Positions 7,658 through 17,293 of a stretch of 64,000 bases of DNA are shown in pieces; positions within the stretch are counted from its first letter, which is position 1, and every line of letters starts with the position of its first letter. The stretch is from Fructilactobacillus carniphilus (GTDB lineage Bacteria; Bacillota; Bacilli; Lactobacillales; Lactobacillaceae): contig NZ_CP097121.1 of the NCBI RefSeq assembly GCF_024029675.1, positions 62,001 to 126,000 on the forward strand, read 5' to 3'. Under the pieces are notes generated by a model that did no database searches, was not told the DNA's origin, and worked only from the letters and a program-made list of their open reading frames with translations. A program made the translations under genes and the position numbers.

Positions 7658-9001
7658 TTATTTAGTTGCTTGACGCGGACGCATCACTTTGAAGTAGTAC
7701 ACCGGAATCCCGATGGCTACGATGCCTAATGAAACGAGAACCCCGATGGGATCAGACGTAATTTCAGAAATGATTACAAAGAGGGAACCCAAGATGGCCA
7801 CGATGGGCGTGAAGGGAAACAGTGGGACGGAGAAGACCCGGACTTGGTTCGGGTTCCGTTTCCGCAGTAAGAAGACGCCGACAAAGGCCATCACGTAGAA
7901 ACAGTACACGGTAAAGATACAAAGTTCAGAAATCCGGTCGGGATTGGTGAAGCAAATCATCAAGCCGGCAATGATTAAGGTGGCGATGATGGCAAAGACC
8001 GGAGTCCGTGTTTTCGGATTCAGGTAGGACAGCCACTTTGAACCCGGTAACTGCTTTTCTTCAGCCATCGCGTACATAATCCGGGGGAACGTCATGATTT
8101 TTCCGTTCATGCACCCGATGATGGAAATGATGATTCCGATACTGAGCGCTTTTCCACCCCAAACGCCAAAGTCCTTGTTAGCAATGTAAGGAATGGCAGT
8201 TGTTCCCAGTTCGTGAATCTTAGCGGGACCAATGCTCTTGAGGACCCCGTAGGAAACCAGCAGGTAAATGACCATGACCAGCATGATTCCTAAAGAAATA
8301 GCGCGTGGCAACATTTTCTTTGGATTTTTAATTTCTCCCCCCAGGTTGACCACTAAAATCCAACCATCAAAGGCAAACAGGGTGGCTAACATGGCAACTC
8401 CAAAGCCACCGGCCGTGGTGTGTAGGTCACCCACGCTTTGCGAAAAGGCGTCGGCGTGACCGAAGAAGAGCCCAAAAATAATTAACGCTGCCACCGGCAC
8501 CAACTTACAGATCGTGGTGATGATGGCAAAAGCACCACCGTACCGGTTGGGAAAGATGTTTAAAATTCCCACCAGGATGATCGATCCCAGTGCAATTGGC
8601 AGGGTCCAGAATGATGGCAAGTGGAAGAAGTCCAGGACCAAGATGGCGAGGTATGAACCAAGTGCTGCAATCATGGCTGGTCCGTAAACAATAATCTGCA
8701 TCCACCCGGACAAAAAGCCCCAGAATTTATTGTAGATGGCTTCCATGTACGCATAGAGTCCCCCGGTACTAGGAATCTGGGAGGCAATTTCTGCAATTGT
8801 CAGTCCAGCAGCCAGGGTTAAGAGACCCCCGGCGAGCCAGGCAAAGAGGGCGGCCTTAGCAGAGCCCGCGTCGTTAATGACGGCAGCCTGGCGGACGAAG
8901 ATTCCGACCCCGATGATGGTTCCCACCACGAGGGCGAGCGCCGACCAGAGGCCCAGCGATCGGTTTAACGAAACATCCGCTTGTGAAGTTGGTTTTTCCA
9001 T
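7658..9001 (-). CDS. APC-family amino-acid permease (SteT/LAT-like), T-box controlled
   Basis: A 447-residue, 12-span amino-acid transporter. Its N-terminal NRSLGLWSALALVVGTIIGVGIF and the following ASQIPSTGGLYAYME block are typical of LAT/SteT-type exchangers. FDGWILVVNLGGEIKNPKK lies at the loop after TM6. It is the only gene behind a T-box leader, so it should be made when one specific tRNA is uncharged. The substrate is then the amino acid of that tRNA, which I could not fix (see the leader). Start at 9001 after a GGAGGA site. Confidence 0.85.
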   Translation of the reverse strand: MEKPTSQADVSLNRSLGLWSALALVVGTIIGVGIFVRQAAVINDAGSAKAALFAWLAGGLLTLAAGLTIAEIASQIPSTGGLYAYMEAIYNKFWGFLSGWMQIIVYGPAMIAALGSYLAILVLDFFHLPSFWTLPIALGSIILVGILNIFPNRYGGAFAIITTICKLVPVAALIIFGLFFGHADAFSQSVGDLHTTAGGFGVAMLATLFAFDGWILVVNLGGEIKNPKKMLPRAISLGIMLVMVIYLLVSYGVLKSIGPAKIHELGTTAIPYIANKDFGVWGGKALSIGIIISIIGCMNGKIMTFPRIMYAMAEEKQLPGSKWLSYLNPKTRTPVFAIIATLIIAGLMICFTNPDRISELCIFTVYCFYVMAFVGVFLLRKRNPNQVRVFSVPLFPFTPIVAILGSLFVIISEITSDPIGVLVSLGIVAIGIPVYYFKVMRPRQATK

Positions 9002-9034
9002 GATGATTCCTCCTTAAAACGGTCGGAACCGAAC

Positions 9035-9228
9035 AAAAAACGCCCCTAACCCAATTGTTAGGGACGTTGTGACGCGCGGTTCCACCCAAATTCTTCCAAA
9101 TGATTGGAAGCACTTTTAGTTGATTAACGTTCATGAGGCTTAAAGTGGCTAAAGGGCTCGTCTGATCCACTTCCCAGCTCCGTGGATTCTCTGTACAGAC
9201 GTTCATCCCAATTTCATCTTTAAGCAAT
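9035..9228 (-). promoter_or_regulatory. T-box leader of the APC permease
   Basis: On the minus strand the T-box GGGTGGAACCGCG is at 9075-9087. The terminator stem is at 9041-9066 with its T tract at 9035-9040. Stem I is closed by GCTTAAAG (9218-9225) pairing with CTTTAAGC about 80 nt later. The likely specifier position, next to the closing helix, reads GCC followed by A (Ala codon). The acceptor-pairing bulge TGGA, however, predicts a tRNA with discriminator U, which does not suit tRNA-Ala. The T-box class is secure; the amino acid is open. Confidence 0.88.
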
Positions 9229-9234
9229 GACATT

Positions 9235-9263
9235 ATTGTATACAGAACCTGAACAGTTGTCAA
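9235..9263 (-). promoter_or_regulatory. Promoter of the T-box leader
   Basis: On the minus strand: TTGACA (9258-9263), 17-bp spacer, TACAAT (9235-9240), placing the RNA start just before T-box stem I. Confidence 0.75.
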
Positions 9264-9280
9264 CAATCAATGTTAATTAA

Positions 9281-10543
9281 TTAGTCAATTTCATATTTTT
9301 GGTAGCGTTCGGCGGCACTAGCGGGTAAGGAAACCGTTAGTTTGGTGCCGTCAGCTTGATATTCCGTTTGTTGGACGTCGAATTCCTGGTTAAAGGTCGA
9401 AACGAGGTCTCCGGCTTGAAACGGGAAGAGGTAGGTCTTTTGCACGTAGTCAGAAAACAGCTGGGCGCTGATCATAGCCACTAACTCATTAATCGAAGCG
9501 GGGTCCAAGGCTGACATAATCAGGTTTTCACCTGCTCGTTCGGGGAAACGACTACCGGTCCGGTCCGCTTTGTTAAAGGCCGTAATCATCGGTAGGTTAG
9601 GCACGCCGATTTCTTGGAGGGTCCGTTGCGTGGTTTCCATCATTAGTTCTTGGTTAGAGTCGGAATAGTTGACCACCTGGACCAAGAGATCAGCCGTGGC
9701 GGCTTCCTTTAACGTGGACTTGAAGGCTTCCACCAATTGGTGGGGGAGTTCACTGACAAATCCGACCGTATCACTGAGTAAAAGTTGCTTGTTGCCGGGT
9801 AATTCGAGTTTTCGCACGCTGGTATCTAGGGTGGCAAACAGCATGTCCTTTACAAAGACCTGTTTGTCCTCGTTTTCACCGTAGCGTTTGACCAGCTCGT
9901 TCATAATCGTGGACTTGCCGGCGTTGGTGTAACCGACCAGGGCCACGGTTTTCACCCGATTTTCCTTGCGGCGTTGGCTCTGCGTTTCATAAGAACGGCC
10001 GAGTTCTTTTAGTTCGTGGCGAACGTGGCTAATCTGGTGTTCAATCGTTCGCCGGTTTAATTCGAGCTTGGTTTCTCCGGCTCCCCGGTTAGCTAAGCCA
10101 CCTCCCGCGGCCTGTTGGTCCAGGCGTTGACTGGCACTAGTTCGTAAACGAGGCAGTTGATAGCGTAACTTGGCGAGTTGAACCTGCAACTGGGCTTCTT
10201 TGGTGTGAGCCCGGTTGGCAAAGATTTCTAAGATAAGGCCGGTCCGGTCGATCACCGTGGCCTTGGTGGCATTTTCAATGTTGCGGATCTGACTGGGACT
10301 AAGCTCGTCGTTTGCGACAATCGTGTCGGCATCCGTACTGCGCACCAGGTCGGCTAGTTCCTCAATCTTGCCCTTCCCAAAGTAGGTACCGGCGTCTGGA
10401 TGATCTAGTTTTTGCACGAGGGTGGCAATACTTTGCATGTGGTTGGCGATCACTAACTGCTCTAATTCAGCCATTGAGTAGTCAAAGTTGGGGTGATTAA
10501 CGTTCAGTCCGATCGTAATGACCGGGGTTGGTGTTGGTTCCAT
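9281..10543 (-). CDS. hflX: GTPase HflX
   Basis: A 420-residue ribosome-associated GTPase that splits stalled or idle ribosomes under stress. The N-terminal HflX domain includes the glycine-rich GGGLANRGAGETKLE (147-161). The G domain follows, with G1 GYTNAGKST (204-212), G3 DTVGF (258-262) and G4 NKAD (324-327). A C-terminal domain ends at the stop. The ATG shares one base with the upstream gene's TAA (TAATG), so the two are translationally coupled. No terminator is seen before the T-box promoter downstream. Confidence 0.93.
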   Translation of the reverse strand: MEPTPTPVITIGLNVNHPNFDYSMAELEQLVIANHMQSIATLVQKLDHPDAGTYFGKGKIEELADLVRSTDADTIVANDELSPSQIRNIENATKATVIDRTGLILEIFANRAHTKEAQLQVQLAKLRYQLPRLRTSASQRLDQQAAGGGLANRGAGETKLELNRRTIEHQISHVRHELKELGRSYETQSQRRKENRVKTVALVGYTNAGKSTIMNELVKRYGENEDKQVFVKDMLFATLDTSVRKLELPGNKQLLLSDTVGFVSELPHQLVEAFKSTLKEAATADLLVQVVNYSDSNQELMMETTQRTLQEIGVPNLPMITAFNKADRTGSRFPERAGENLIMSALDPASINELVAMISAQLFSDYVQKTYLFPFQAGDLVSTFNQEFDVQQTEYQADGTKLTVSLPASAAERYQKYEID

Positions 10544-11193
10544 TAATGCTCCTTGTGGTTGTAGTAGTCGACGGTAAAGGTTCCGTCTTCGAAAATGACC
10601 TTGGTGATGCTGCCGTTTAAAATGGAATCCCGAATGTCTAAGTCACTAAATTGACTCACGACACTCTTAATTAGGGTTCCATGGGCGACCACCAGGATGT
10701 TTTGACCGGGTTCGGCTTTGGCGACGATTTCGTCTAGTCCGGGTTGCAAACGAGCCCAGAATTGTTGGTCGTTTTCGGCCTCTCCGTAGGGATCCGCTTC
10801 TGCAATTAAATCTCGGGTTTTTTCAATTCCAAAGGTTTCAATTAACTTGGGGTAGGAGTAGCAGCCGGTTCGTCCCCCGACGATGCTCCAGGTTTGGCCG
10901 GTATCGTTGCCTTCAAAGTAACCAAAGTTTTCTTCACGCAGCGCCGGCTTTTGGATGGGTTCGGTGAGTGGGGCGGGATTAGCCTCTAAAATAATCCGAG
11001 CGGTTCGACTAGCCCGCTTGGTGTCACTACTATACGCTTGGTCAAAAGTAATCTGACTGAGGGTGTTTGCGGCTGTAACCGCGTCTTGCACGCCTTTATC
11101 AGTTAAATCAGAATCGGCCCACCCCTGAATGCGGTGGTAATGATTTAGTTGGGTTTGTCCATGACGAACAAAATACAGGTTGATTCCAGTCAT
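10543..11193 (-). CDS. Histidine phosphatase family protein (phosphoglycerate mutase-like)
   Basis: A 216-residue member of the branch-2 histidine phosphatase superfamily. The catalytic loop is FVRHGQTQLN (phospho-His at residue 11). YSSDTKRASRTA supplies the second Arg, and VVAHG near residue 155 the second active-site His. The sequence around the loop resembles cofactor-dependent phosphatases, not glycolytic GpmA. First gene of a two-gene unit with hflX, start after GGAGG. Substrate unknown. Confidence 0.85.
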   Translation of the reverse strand: MTGINLYFVRHGQTQLNHYHRIQGWADSDLTDKGVQDAVTAANTLSQITFDQAYSSDTKRASRTARIILEANPAPLTEPIQKPALREENFGYFEGNDTGQTWSIVGGRTGCYSYPKLIETFGIEKTRDLIAEADPYGEAENDQQFWARLQPGLDEIVAKAEPGQNILVVAHGTLIKSVVSQFSDLDIRDSILNGSITKVIFEDGTFTVDYYNHKEH

Positions 11194-11315
11194 GGGAAAT
11201 TCCTCCTTCTACGGCATAATTTAGCTTCAGTTTACCATACTTACCGGTTGTTTCATCGTGTTTAGCGGCTAGATATGGTAGAATGGTTCATCGATTAAAC
11301 TAACGGAGGTGCACG

Positions 11316-13631
11316 ATGGCGACAGAAGACACCAAGATTAAACAAGCAGAACAAGCCCACCTCGACTACGTGCGGGGCAAGATTAAAATTGCAGAAGAAA
11401 TAACGGCCGAAACGATTACGAAGGCCAAGCAGAGTCAAAAGGATTTAGAGGATCATTTTTATGATGATGTTCGCTTAAAGACCAGTACTTACGAAGGTCA
11501 AATGGAAACCGGAGTCTCCGTCCGGCAGCAACAACAAATGTTGGAACAACGGCAAAACCGGTGGCAGTCGGCAACGCGGGACATGGAGACGTTGCAAAAG
11601 TTATACCAAAACGCCTACTTTGCCCGGATTGACCTGAAGGAAGATGGAGAAGCACAGCCCGAAAAGATTTACATTGGGTTGTCTTCCTTTGTCAATCCGA
11701 ATGATAGCGATGAGTACCTCATTTACGACTGGCGAGCTCCCATCAGTAGCGTGTACTACGACAGTGGTGTCGGAGAAATGACCTACAACGCACCGAGTGG
11801 GCCGCAACGGGTGGATGTAACCTTAAAGCGGGAGCTCCAAATTAAGAATGGCAAGCTGATCCAGGTTTTTGACACCGACGAAGCGGTCGGGGACCGGGTG
11901 TTACTGGAAAACCTGCAACACCAATCAGACACCAAGATGAAGAGCATCGTAACCACGATTCAAAAGGAACAGAACGCGATTATCCGGGATACTAGTTCGG
12001 ACCTCTTGTTTGTGCAGGGGGTCGCTGGATCCGGGAAGACCGCGGCGGTGCTACAACGGGTCGCCTACCTGTTGTACCGGTACCGCGGCAAGCTAACGCC
12101 GGGGCAGGTAATTCTCTTTTCGCCGAACCAACTCTTTAACGACTACATTAACCAAGTGCTGCCCGAACTAGGCGAACAAAACATGGTGCAGATGACCTAC
12201 TACCAGTTTATGCGCCGGCGGGTGCCCCGATTAACGGTGGAAACCCTGGAACAACGTTTTGACGAAAGCCTGACGGACGAAACCCAAAACGTGACGACGT
12301 TGAAAAATAGTTTGGCGTTGTTTAAGGCCGAAGGTGAGTACGCGGACTCCTTAAATCAAACGGGGGCGGCCTTTCGGAACATCATGTTTCAAGGTAAGGT
12401 TTTCATTTCTAAGGAACAAATTAATGAAATTTACCGGAGTTTTAACCCGAACTACCGGCTGCGAAATCGCTTAGAGGCCACTAAGGAAAAGCTGCTGCAG
12501 ATTTTGAAGCAACGGATGGGCATGGAAATGAAGAAACGCTGGGTGGAAGAAGCCGTGGAAGGACTCAGTAGCGAGCAGATTGAGATATTGCACGCGAACG
12601 CTGGGCGGCAACGGACAGATGATGATCGTGATGCCCGCTTCTTAGCGCGCCAGGTAGTCAAAGCGGCCTTTGCTAAGGTTCACCAACAGATTAAACGGAA
12701 CCGCTTCTTTAACATTAACCAGCAGTTCGTTAACTTTTTACGTCAAGTTCCGGAACTAGTTAACCTGTCCGATTGGCACGTAACGTTGTCTGAATGGCAG
12801 ACTAGCGTGCGAGCTACGGTGAAACGATTCCAAGCCGGCAAAATCAGTATGGCGGACGTTTCCATTTACCTCTATTTGTTTGACCTGGTAACGGGAAAAC
12901 AACCAGATCTCAAGATGCGCTACCTCTTTATTGATGAAGTGCAGGATTACACTCCGTTTCAATTAGCCTACTTACAGTGGAACTACCCGCGGGCGAAGTT
13001 TACGGTTCTCGGGGATTTAAACCAGGCCATCTTTACCCGGGACAGCAGTCAAACGTTGATGGCAGACTTGCGGCAGCTCTTTAATCCCGACAAGATTCGG
13101 GTCATCAAGCTGTTGAAGTCCTACCGGTCAACGGCCCAGATTACGGACTTTACCAAGCAATTAATTCCAGATGGTCAAGACATCGAAGCCTATGCGCGTC
13201 AGGGTGAGGTTCCGGTGCTTGCCGTGACTAAGAACCACGAGCAAGCGATCCAGAGATTATTCCAAACTATTGTTACCAATCAAAAGGCCGAAGAAACCAC
13301 CGCGGTGATTGGCAAGACGCTTGCCGAATGTCGTCAAATTGCGGCGGATTTAAAGGACCGTGAGGTCTCCACGACGCTAATTCAAACGGAAAACCAACGC
13401 CTGGCGAAGGGGGTTGTGATTGTGCCAGCCTACCTCGCCAAGGGGCTCGAATTTGATGCCGTGGTAATGTGGGACGGTTCCAAGGATAACTATCCAACCG
13501 ATCAGGATGACAAGCTGGTCTACACCATTTGTACCCGGGCCATGCATCGCTTGGAAATCATTTCCATTGGCCAGCCATCACCCCTCTTTGCAGCGGTGAA
13601 CCCGGCCGATTACCAGCTGGTAAAGGAGTAA
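11316..13631 (+). CDS. helD: RNA polymerase recycling helicase HelD (UvrD/Rep superfamily)
   Basis: A 771-residue SF1 helicase-like ATPase. In Gram-positives HelD binds stalled RNA polymerase and ejects nucleic acid. An N-terminal coiled-coil arm (about residues 1-100, rich in Glu/Lys/Gln) precedes Walker A GVAGSGKTA (235-243). DEVQD is at 540-544 (motif II), GDLNQAIF follows, and the C-terminal helicase motif VVIVPAYLAKGLEFDAV is present. Length and arm match the family. The start follows GGAGGTG. CoaA begins three bases after the stop. Confidence 0.9.
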   Translation: MATEDTKIKQAEQAHLDYVRGKIKIAEEITAETITKAKQSQKDLEDHFYDDVRLKTSTYEGQMETGVSVRQQQQMLEQRQNRWQSATRDMETLQKLYQNAYFARIDLKEDGEAQPEKIYIGLSSFVNPNDSDEYLIYDWRAPISSVYYDSGVGEMTYNAPSGPQRVDVTLKRELQIKNGKLIQVFDTDEAVGDRVLLENLQHQSDTKMKSIVTTIQKEQNAIIRDTSSDLLFVQGVAGSGKTAAVLQRVAYLLYRYRGKLTPGQVILFSPNQLFNDYINQVLPELGEQNMVQMTYYQFMRRRVPRLTVETLEQRFDESLTDETQNVTTLKNSLALFKAEGEYADSLNQTGAAFRNIMFQGKVFISKEQINEIYRSFNPNYRLRNRLEATKEKLLQILKQRMGMEMKKRWVEEAVEGLSSEQIEILHANAGRQRTDDDRDARFLARQVVKAAFAKVHQQIKRNRFFNINQQFVNFLRQVPELVNLSDWHVTLSEWQTSVRATVKRFQAGKISMADVSIYLYLFDLVTGKQPDLKMRYLFIDEVQDYTPFQLAYLQWNYPRAKFTVLGDLNQAIFTRDSSQTLMADLRQLFNPDKIRVIKLLKSYRSTAQITDFTKQLIPDGQDIEAYARQGEVPVLAVTKNHEQAIQRLFQTIVTNQKAEETTAVIGKTLAECRQIAADLKDREVSTTLIQTENQRLAKGVVIVPAYLAKGLEFDAVVMWDGSKDNYPTDQDDKLVYTICTRAMHRLEIISIGQPSPLFAAVNPADYQLVKE

Positions 13632-13634
13632 GCA

Positions 13635-14549
13635 ATGGAAAACTTTGACGCGTACGATAAGGCCACTTGGGCCCAGTTTTATCCGACCACGCTCCAACCG
13701 ATTGACGCGACGACGCTAGACCAATTAAAAGCCTTTAACGACCAAATTTCGATTACGGACGTGCAGCAGGTTTACATGCCCCTGATTCAATTGCTACGGG
13801 GCGCTTTTGACTCTTATCACCAGTGGCAGCAACGCAAGAGTGACTTTTTGCACCAAACGCCCCAGACGATTCCGTTTATCATCGGAATTTCGGGGAGTGT
13901 CGCGGTGGGAAAGTCGACCACGGCGCGTCTGTTGCAGTATCTGTTGACCCAGCTGCTGCCGAATCGTAAGACTCAGTTAGTGACGACTGATGGATTTTTG
14001 TACTCGACCAAAACCCTTACGGAACGAGGGCTTTTAGACCGGAAGGGATTTCCGGAGAGCTATGACATGGCTCGTTTAATTGACTTCTTGCTCCAGGTCA
14101 AGGCGGGGGAATCGGTAGTGGAAGCTCCGGTTTATTCCCACCAGACCTATGACATCGTTCCAGATCAAGTAACGCGGATTGAACGCCCCGATTTTTTGAT
14201 TATTGAGGGGATTAATACGTTGCAAATTCCCGCTGAGGCACATCTCTACGTCAGTGACTTTACTGATTTTTCGATTTACATTGACGCGAACCCGGATTTG
14301 ATTGAAAGTTGGTATCTAACCCGGTTTCAAAAGTTACTGCGAACGGCCTTTACCGACCCGGAAAACTATTTTTACCGCTACACGAAGTACTCGGAGGCTG
14401 AGGCGCTGGCGATTGCCAAACAAACCTGGCAGGAGATTAACCTCCCAAACCTTAACGAGTACATTTTGCCGACTCGGGATCGGGCCAACTTGATTATTCA
14501 TAAGGGTCCACAGCACATGATTGAACGCTTGTACCTGCGTAAATACTAA
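13635..14549 (+). CDS. coaA: Pantothenate kinase, type I
   Basis: A 304-residue cytoplasmic kinase phosphorylating pantothenate, the first step to coenzyme A. Walker A GISGSVAVGKST is at 84-95, followed by VTTDGFLY, GFPESYD and YSHQTYD, the prokaryotic PanK substrate-binding segments. IIEGINTLQ is the type I strand that follows. The gene lies three bases after helD, so they form an operon, closed by a terminator. Start is the only ATG consistent with the GGAG at the end of helD. Confidence 0.95.
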   Translation: MENFDAYDKATWAQFYPTTLQPIDATTLDQLKAFNDQISITDVQQVYMPLIQLLRGAFDSYHQWQQRKSDFLHQTPQTIPFIIGISGSVAVGKSTTARLLQYLLTQLLPNRKTQLVTTDGFLYSTKTLTERGLLDRKGFPESYDMARLIDFLLQVKAGESVVEAPVYSHQTYDIVPDQVTRIERPDFLIIEGINTLQIPAEAHLYVSDFTDFSIYIDANPDLIESWYLTRFQKLLRTAFTDPENYFYRYTKYSEAEALAIAKQTWQEINLPNLNEYILPTRDRANLIIHKGPQHMIERLYLRKY

Positions 14550-14553
14550 CCAA

Positions 14554-14586
14554 ACGCCACCTCCATTTTCAGAGGTGGTGTTTTTT
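14554..14586 (+). terminator. Terminator of helD-coaA
   Basis: ACGCCACCTC with GAGGTGGTGT (14572-14581), followed by T6. Confidence 0.9.
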
Positions 14587-14599
14587 ATGGGCAAAATGG

Positions 14600-14651
14600 T
14601 TGCAAAGTTTACAGTTGTAGATTAAGATTAACAATGAAATTTACAAATGTA
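14600..14651 (+). promoter_or_regulatory. cop promoter with two CopY operator boxes
   Basis: TTGCAA (14600-14605), 17-bp spacer, TAAGAT (14623-14628). Two perfect cop boxes of the form TACAnnTGTA lie at 14610-14619 (TACAGTTGTA, inside the promoter spacer) and 14642-14651 (TACAAATGTA, just after the expected start). The boxes start 32 bp apart, about three helical turns. CopY bound here would block transcription until copper displaces zinc. Confidence 0.85.
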
Positions 14652-14670
14652 GACGAAACGGGGTGACTAG

Positions 14671-15126
14671 ATGGCAACGGAAACTAACCAAATTGACATT
14701 ACACCAGCCGAGTGGAAGGTGATGCGGTTAATCTGGTCGTTGGGGTCGAGTTCGACAACGGACATCATTACGGAGCTGCAACGGCAGTCGGATTGGAAGA
14801 CGTCGACGATTAAGACCTTATTGCGGCGGTTGTGCGACAAGGATTTGTTAACCACCACTAAGGACGGACGGCAATTTATGTACCATCCGCAGGTGAGCGA
14901 GCAACTAGCGATGAACGAGACGGCGGAAGCGCTGTTTACCCAATTGTGTGAGATGCACAAGGGGCAGGTGCTGTTAGATCTCGTCCAAAAATCAGAAATC
15001 AGTCGAGGAGACATTCAGACGTTGCAAGCTGCTTTAGCGCAGAAGTTGCCGACGGCCCCCGAGGAAGTTGATTGTAATTGCTTACCAGATCGGATGGCAA
15101 ACTGCCAGGAACACGGAAAGGAGTAG
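14671..15126 (+). CDS. copY: Copper-responsive repressor CopY (BlaI/MecI family)
   Basis: A 151-residue repressor of the following copper ATPase. The N-terminal winged helix (about residues 8-75) has the BlaI-type TPAEWKVMRLIW start. The C-terminus carries metal-binding cysteines Cys135-x-Cys137 and Cys145, so only three cysteines of the usual CxC(x4-5)CxC remain. Two cop boxes precede it. It ends four bases before copB, forming a two-gene operon. Confidence 0.9.
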   Translation: MATETNQIDITPAEWKVMRLIWSLGSSSTTDIITELQRQSDWKTSTIKTLLRRLCDKDLLTTTKDGRQFMYHPQVSEQLAMNETAEALFTQLCEMHKGQVLLDLVQKSEISRGDIQTLQAALAQKLPTAPEEVDCNCLPDRMANCQEHGKE

Positions 15127-15129
15127 GTT

Positions 15130-17286
15130 ATGAAACCAGACGAAAACAAGAATGAGATGCACGGCATGCAAATGGATCGTGATTCGATGAACATGAAGGG
15201 CATGGATATGAAATCTGACGGAAAAGACATGCACGGCATGCAGATGAACCATGGGTCGATGAACATGGGCGGGATGAACATGAGTCCTGGCTCAATGGAA
15301 ATGGACATGGGTGGCGGCCACATGATGAACATGGGGAACTTTAAGCGTCGCTTTTGGATTTCACTAATTCTAGCGATTCCGATTCTCCTATTATCTCCCT
15401 TCATGGGGATTGTCCTGCCCTTCCAAATTACGTTCCCCGGCTCCAACTGGGTCGTTATGATTTTATCGACGATTCTATTCTTCTACGGAGGCGAACCATT
15501 TTTCTCCGGAGCTAAAGGGGAATTAAAGTCCCATGCACCCGCCATGATGACGTTGATTACGATGGGGATTTCGGTTGCATACCTCTACAGTCTCTATTCC
15601 TTCGTGATTAAAACCTTCATCAATCCGCAAGCGCACGTGATGGACTTTTTCTGGGAACTAGCCAGCTTAATTGTCATTATGCTGCTGGGGCACTGGATTG
15701 AAATGAGTGCAGTGATGAATGCTGGGAATGCCTTGCAGAAGATGGCGGCGTTACTTCCCGATTCAGCACACTTAGTGACGGCGGAAGGCCAAACTAAGGA
15801 CGTTCCCGTAGGTCAACTACAAAAGGAACAAATCGTAGTCGTGCAACCTGGAGAAAAGATTCCTACTGATGGAGTAGTCGTTTCGGGAGCAAGTGATGTG
15901 AACGAAGCGTTAGTTACCGGGGAAGCCAAGGCAGTTGCCAAAAACAAGGGCAGCAAGGTGATTGGTGGTTCCGTCAACGGTGATGGAAGTTTACGGGTTC
16001 AAGTAACGGCCACGAGTAGTGATGGGTATCTGTCCCAAGTAATTAACCTGGTTCAACAAGCCCAAAAGGAAAAATCGAAGGCCGAAACGTTAGCCAACAA
16101 GGTGGCGCGGTGGTTGTTCTACGCTGCCCTCAGCATTGGGATTTTAGCCCTGGTAGTTTGGACGATCATTAGTGGGTTAAGCGTTGGACTGCAACGGATG
16201 GTGACGGTCTTAGTGATTGCTTGTCCCCACGCTTTAGGATTAGCGGTTCCACTAGTAATTGCCCGGAGTACGTCGATTGCCGCTCAAAACGGTTTGTTGA
16301 TTAGAAACCGGCAGGCGATTGAAGAGGTTAACAAACTCGACTACGTCTTCATGGATAAAACGGGAACCTTGACGCAAGGGGTCTTCCAGTTAAATGACTT
16401 GGTCAGCACTAGTGACCTTCCCAAAACAGACCTGTTAAATCTGTTTGCCGACGTGCAAGCTAACTCGAGCCACCCGTTGGCCGTTGGGGTGGTTAATGAA
16501 GCCAAAAAGCAAGGCTTAACGATTGATCCAGCCACGGACATGCAAGCCATTCAAGGGGTCGGAGTCACCGGAACCGTCAATGGCAAATTCTACCAAATTG
16601 TGTCCGCCAAGTACCTGGATCAACACCAGATTGCTTACGATCACGACCAGTTTGCTAAACTAGCCGGGGCTGGAAACTCGATCAGTTACCTGGTTCAAGA
16701 CGATAACGTGCTTGGTTTGACAGCCCAAGGCGATGTCCTCCGTCCCGAATCCAAACGGTTGATTAGTCAGTTACAACGGATGCACATCAAACCAGTGATG
16801 TTAACGGGTGATAACGACCTCTCGGCTAAACGAGTGGCGCACGAACTCGGTGACATTGAGTACCACGCTGAACTGCTACCGGCTGATAAGGAAAAAGTCG
16901 TAGCAAAGACCGAAGCTGCTGGTAACCACGTGATGATGGTGGGAGACGGAATCAACGATGCTCCGAGCTTATCACGCGCTAACATTGGGGTCGCCATTGG
17001 GGCCGGAACCGACGTGGCAATTGACTCTGCTGACGTGGTCTTGGTGCGCAGTGACCCAGAAGATATCATTAACTTCTTGAACTTAGCGAAGGCTACCAAC
17101 CGCAAGATGGTCGAAAACCTCTGGTGGGGAGCCGGATACAACATCATTGCAATGCCACTGGCTGCTGGAATTTTAGCTCCAATTGGAATTATTCTTTCCC
17201 CAGCGGTGGGAGCCATTATCATGTCACTATCAACGGTGATTGTGGCGGTCAACGCATTGACGTTACACTTGAAAAAAGAAGATTAG
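15130..17286 (+). CDS. copB: Copper-exporting P1B-type ATPase CopB
   Basis: A 718-residue heavy-metal pump expelling copper from the cytoplasm. Residues 1-68 are an unusual Met/His-rich tail with over 20 Met in repeats such as MHGMQM and MNMGGM, replacing the common CxxC metal-binding domain. The intramembrane motif is CPH (365-367), the CopB class. Also present are TGEA (263-266), the phosphorylated Asp409 in DKTGTLT, the SSHP motif and GDGINDAP. Second gene of the copY operon, with its own terminator. Confidence 0.93.
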   Translation: MKPDENKNEMHGMQMDRDSMNMKGMDMKSDGKDMHGMQMNHGSMNMGGMNMSPGSMEMDMGGGHMMNMGNFKRRFWISLILAIPILLLSPFMGIVLPFQITFPGSNWVVMILSTILFFYGGEPFFSGAKGELKSHAPAMMTLITMGISVAYLYSLYSFVIKTFINPQAHVMDFFWELASLIVIMLLGHWIEMSAVMNAGNALQKMAALLPDSAHLVTAEGQTKDVPVGQLQKEQIVVVQPGEKIPTDGVVVSGASDVNEALVTGEAKAVAKNKGSKVIGGSVNGDGSLRVQVTATSSDGYLSQVINLVQQAQKEKSKAETLANKVARWLFYAALSIGILALVVWTIISGLSVGLQRMVTVLVIACPHALGLAVPLVIARSTSIAAQNGLLIRNRQAIEEVNKLDYVFMDKTGTLTQGVFQLNDLVSTSDLPKTDLLNLFADVQANSSHPLAVGVVNEAKKQGLTIDPATDMQAIQGVGVTGTVNGKFYQIVSAKYLDQHQIAYDHDQFAKLAGAGNSISYLVQDDNVLGLTAQGDVLRPESKRLISQLQRMHIKPVMLTGDNDLSAKRVAHELGDIEYHAELLPADKEKVVAKTEAAGNHVMMVGDGINDAPSLSRANIGVAIGAGTDVAIDSADVVLVRSDPEDIINFLNLAKATNRKMVENLWWGAGYNIIAMPLAAGILAPIGIILSPAVGAIIMSLSTVIVAVNALTLHLKKED

Positions 17287-17293
17287 TAAATTA

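Noticed and set aside
8874..9266. 130-residue minus-strand open frame upstream of the APC permease
   Set aside because: It covers the T-box leader and overlaps the permease start; no ribosome site and no protein-like pattern.
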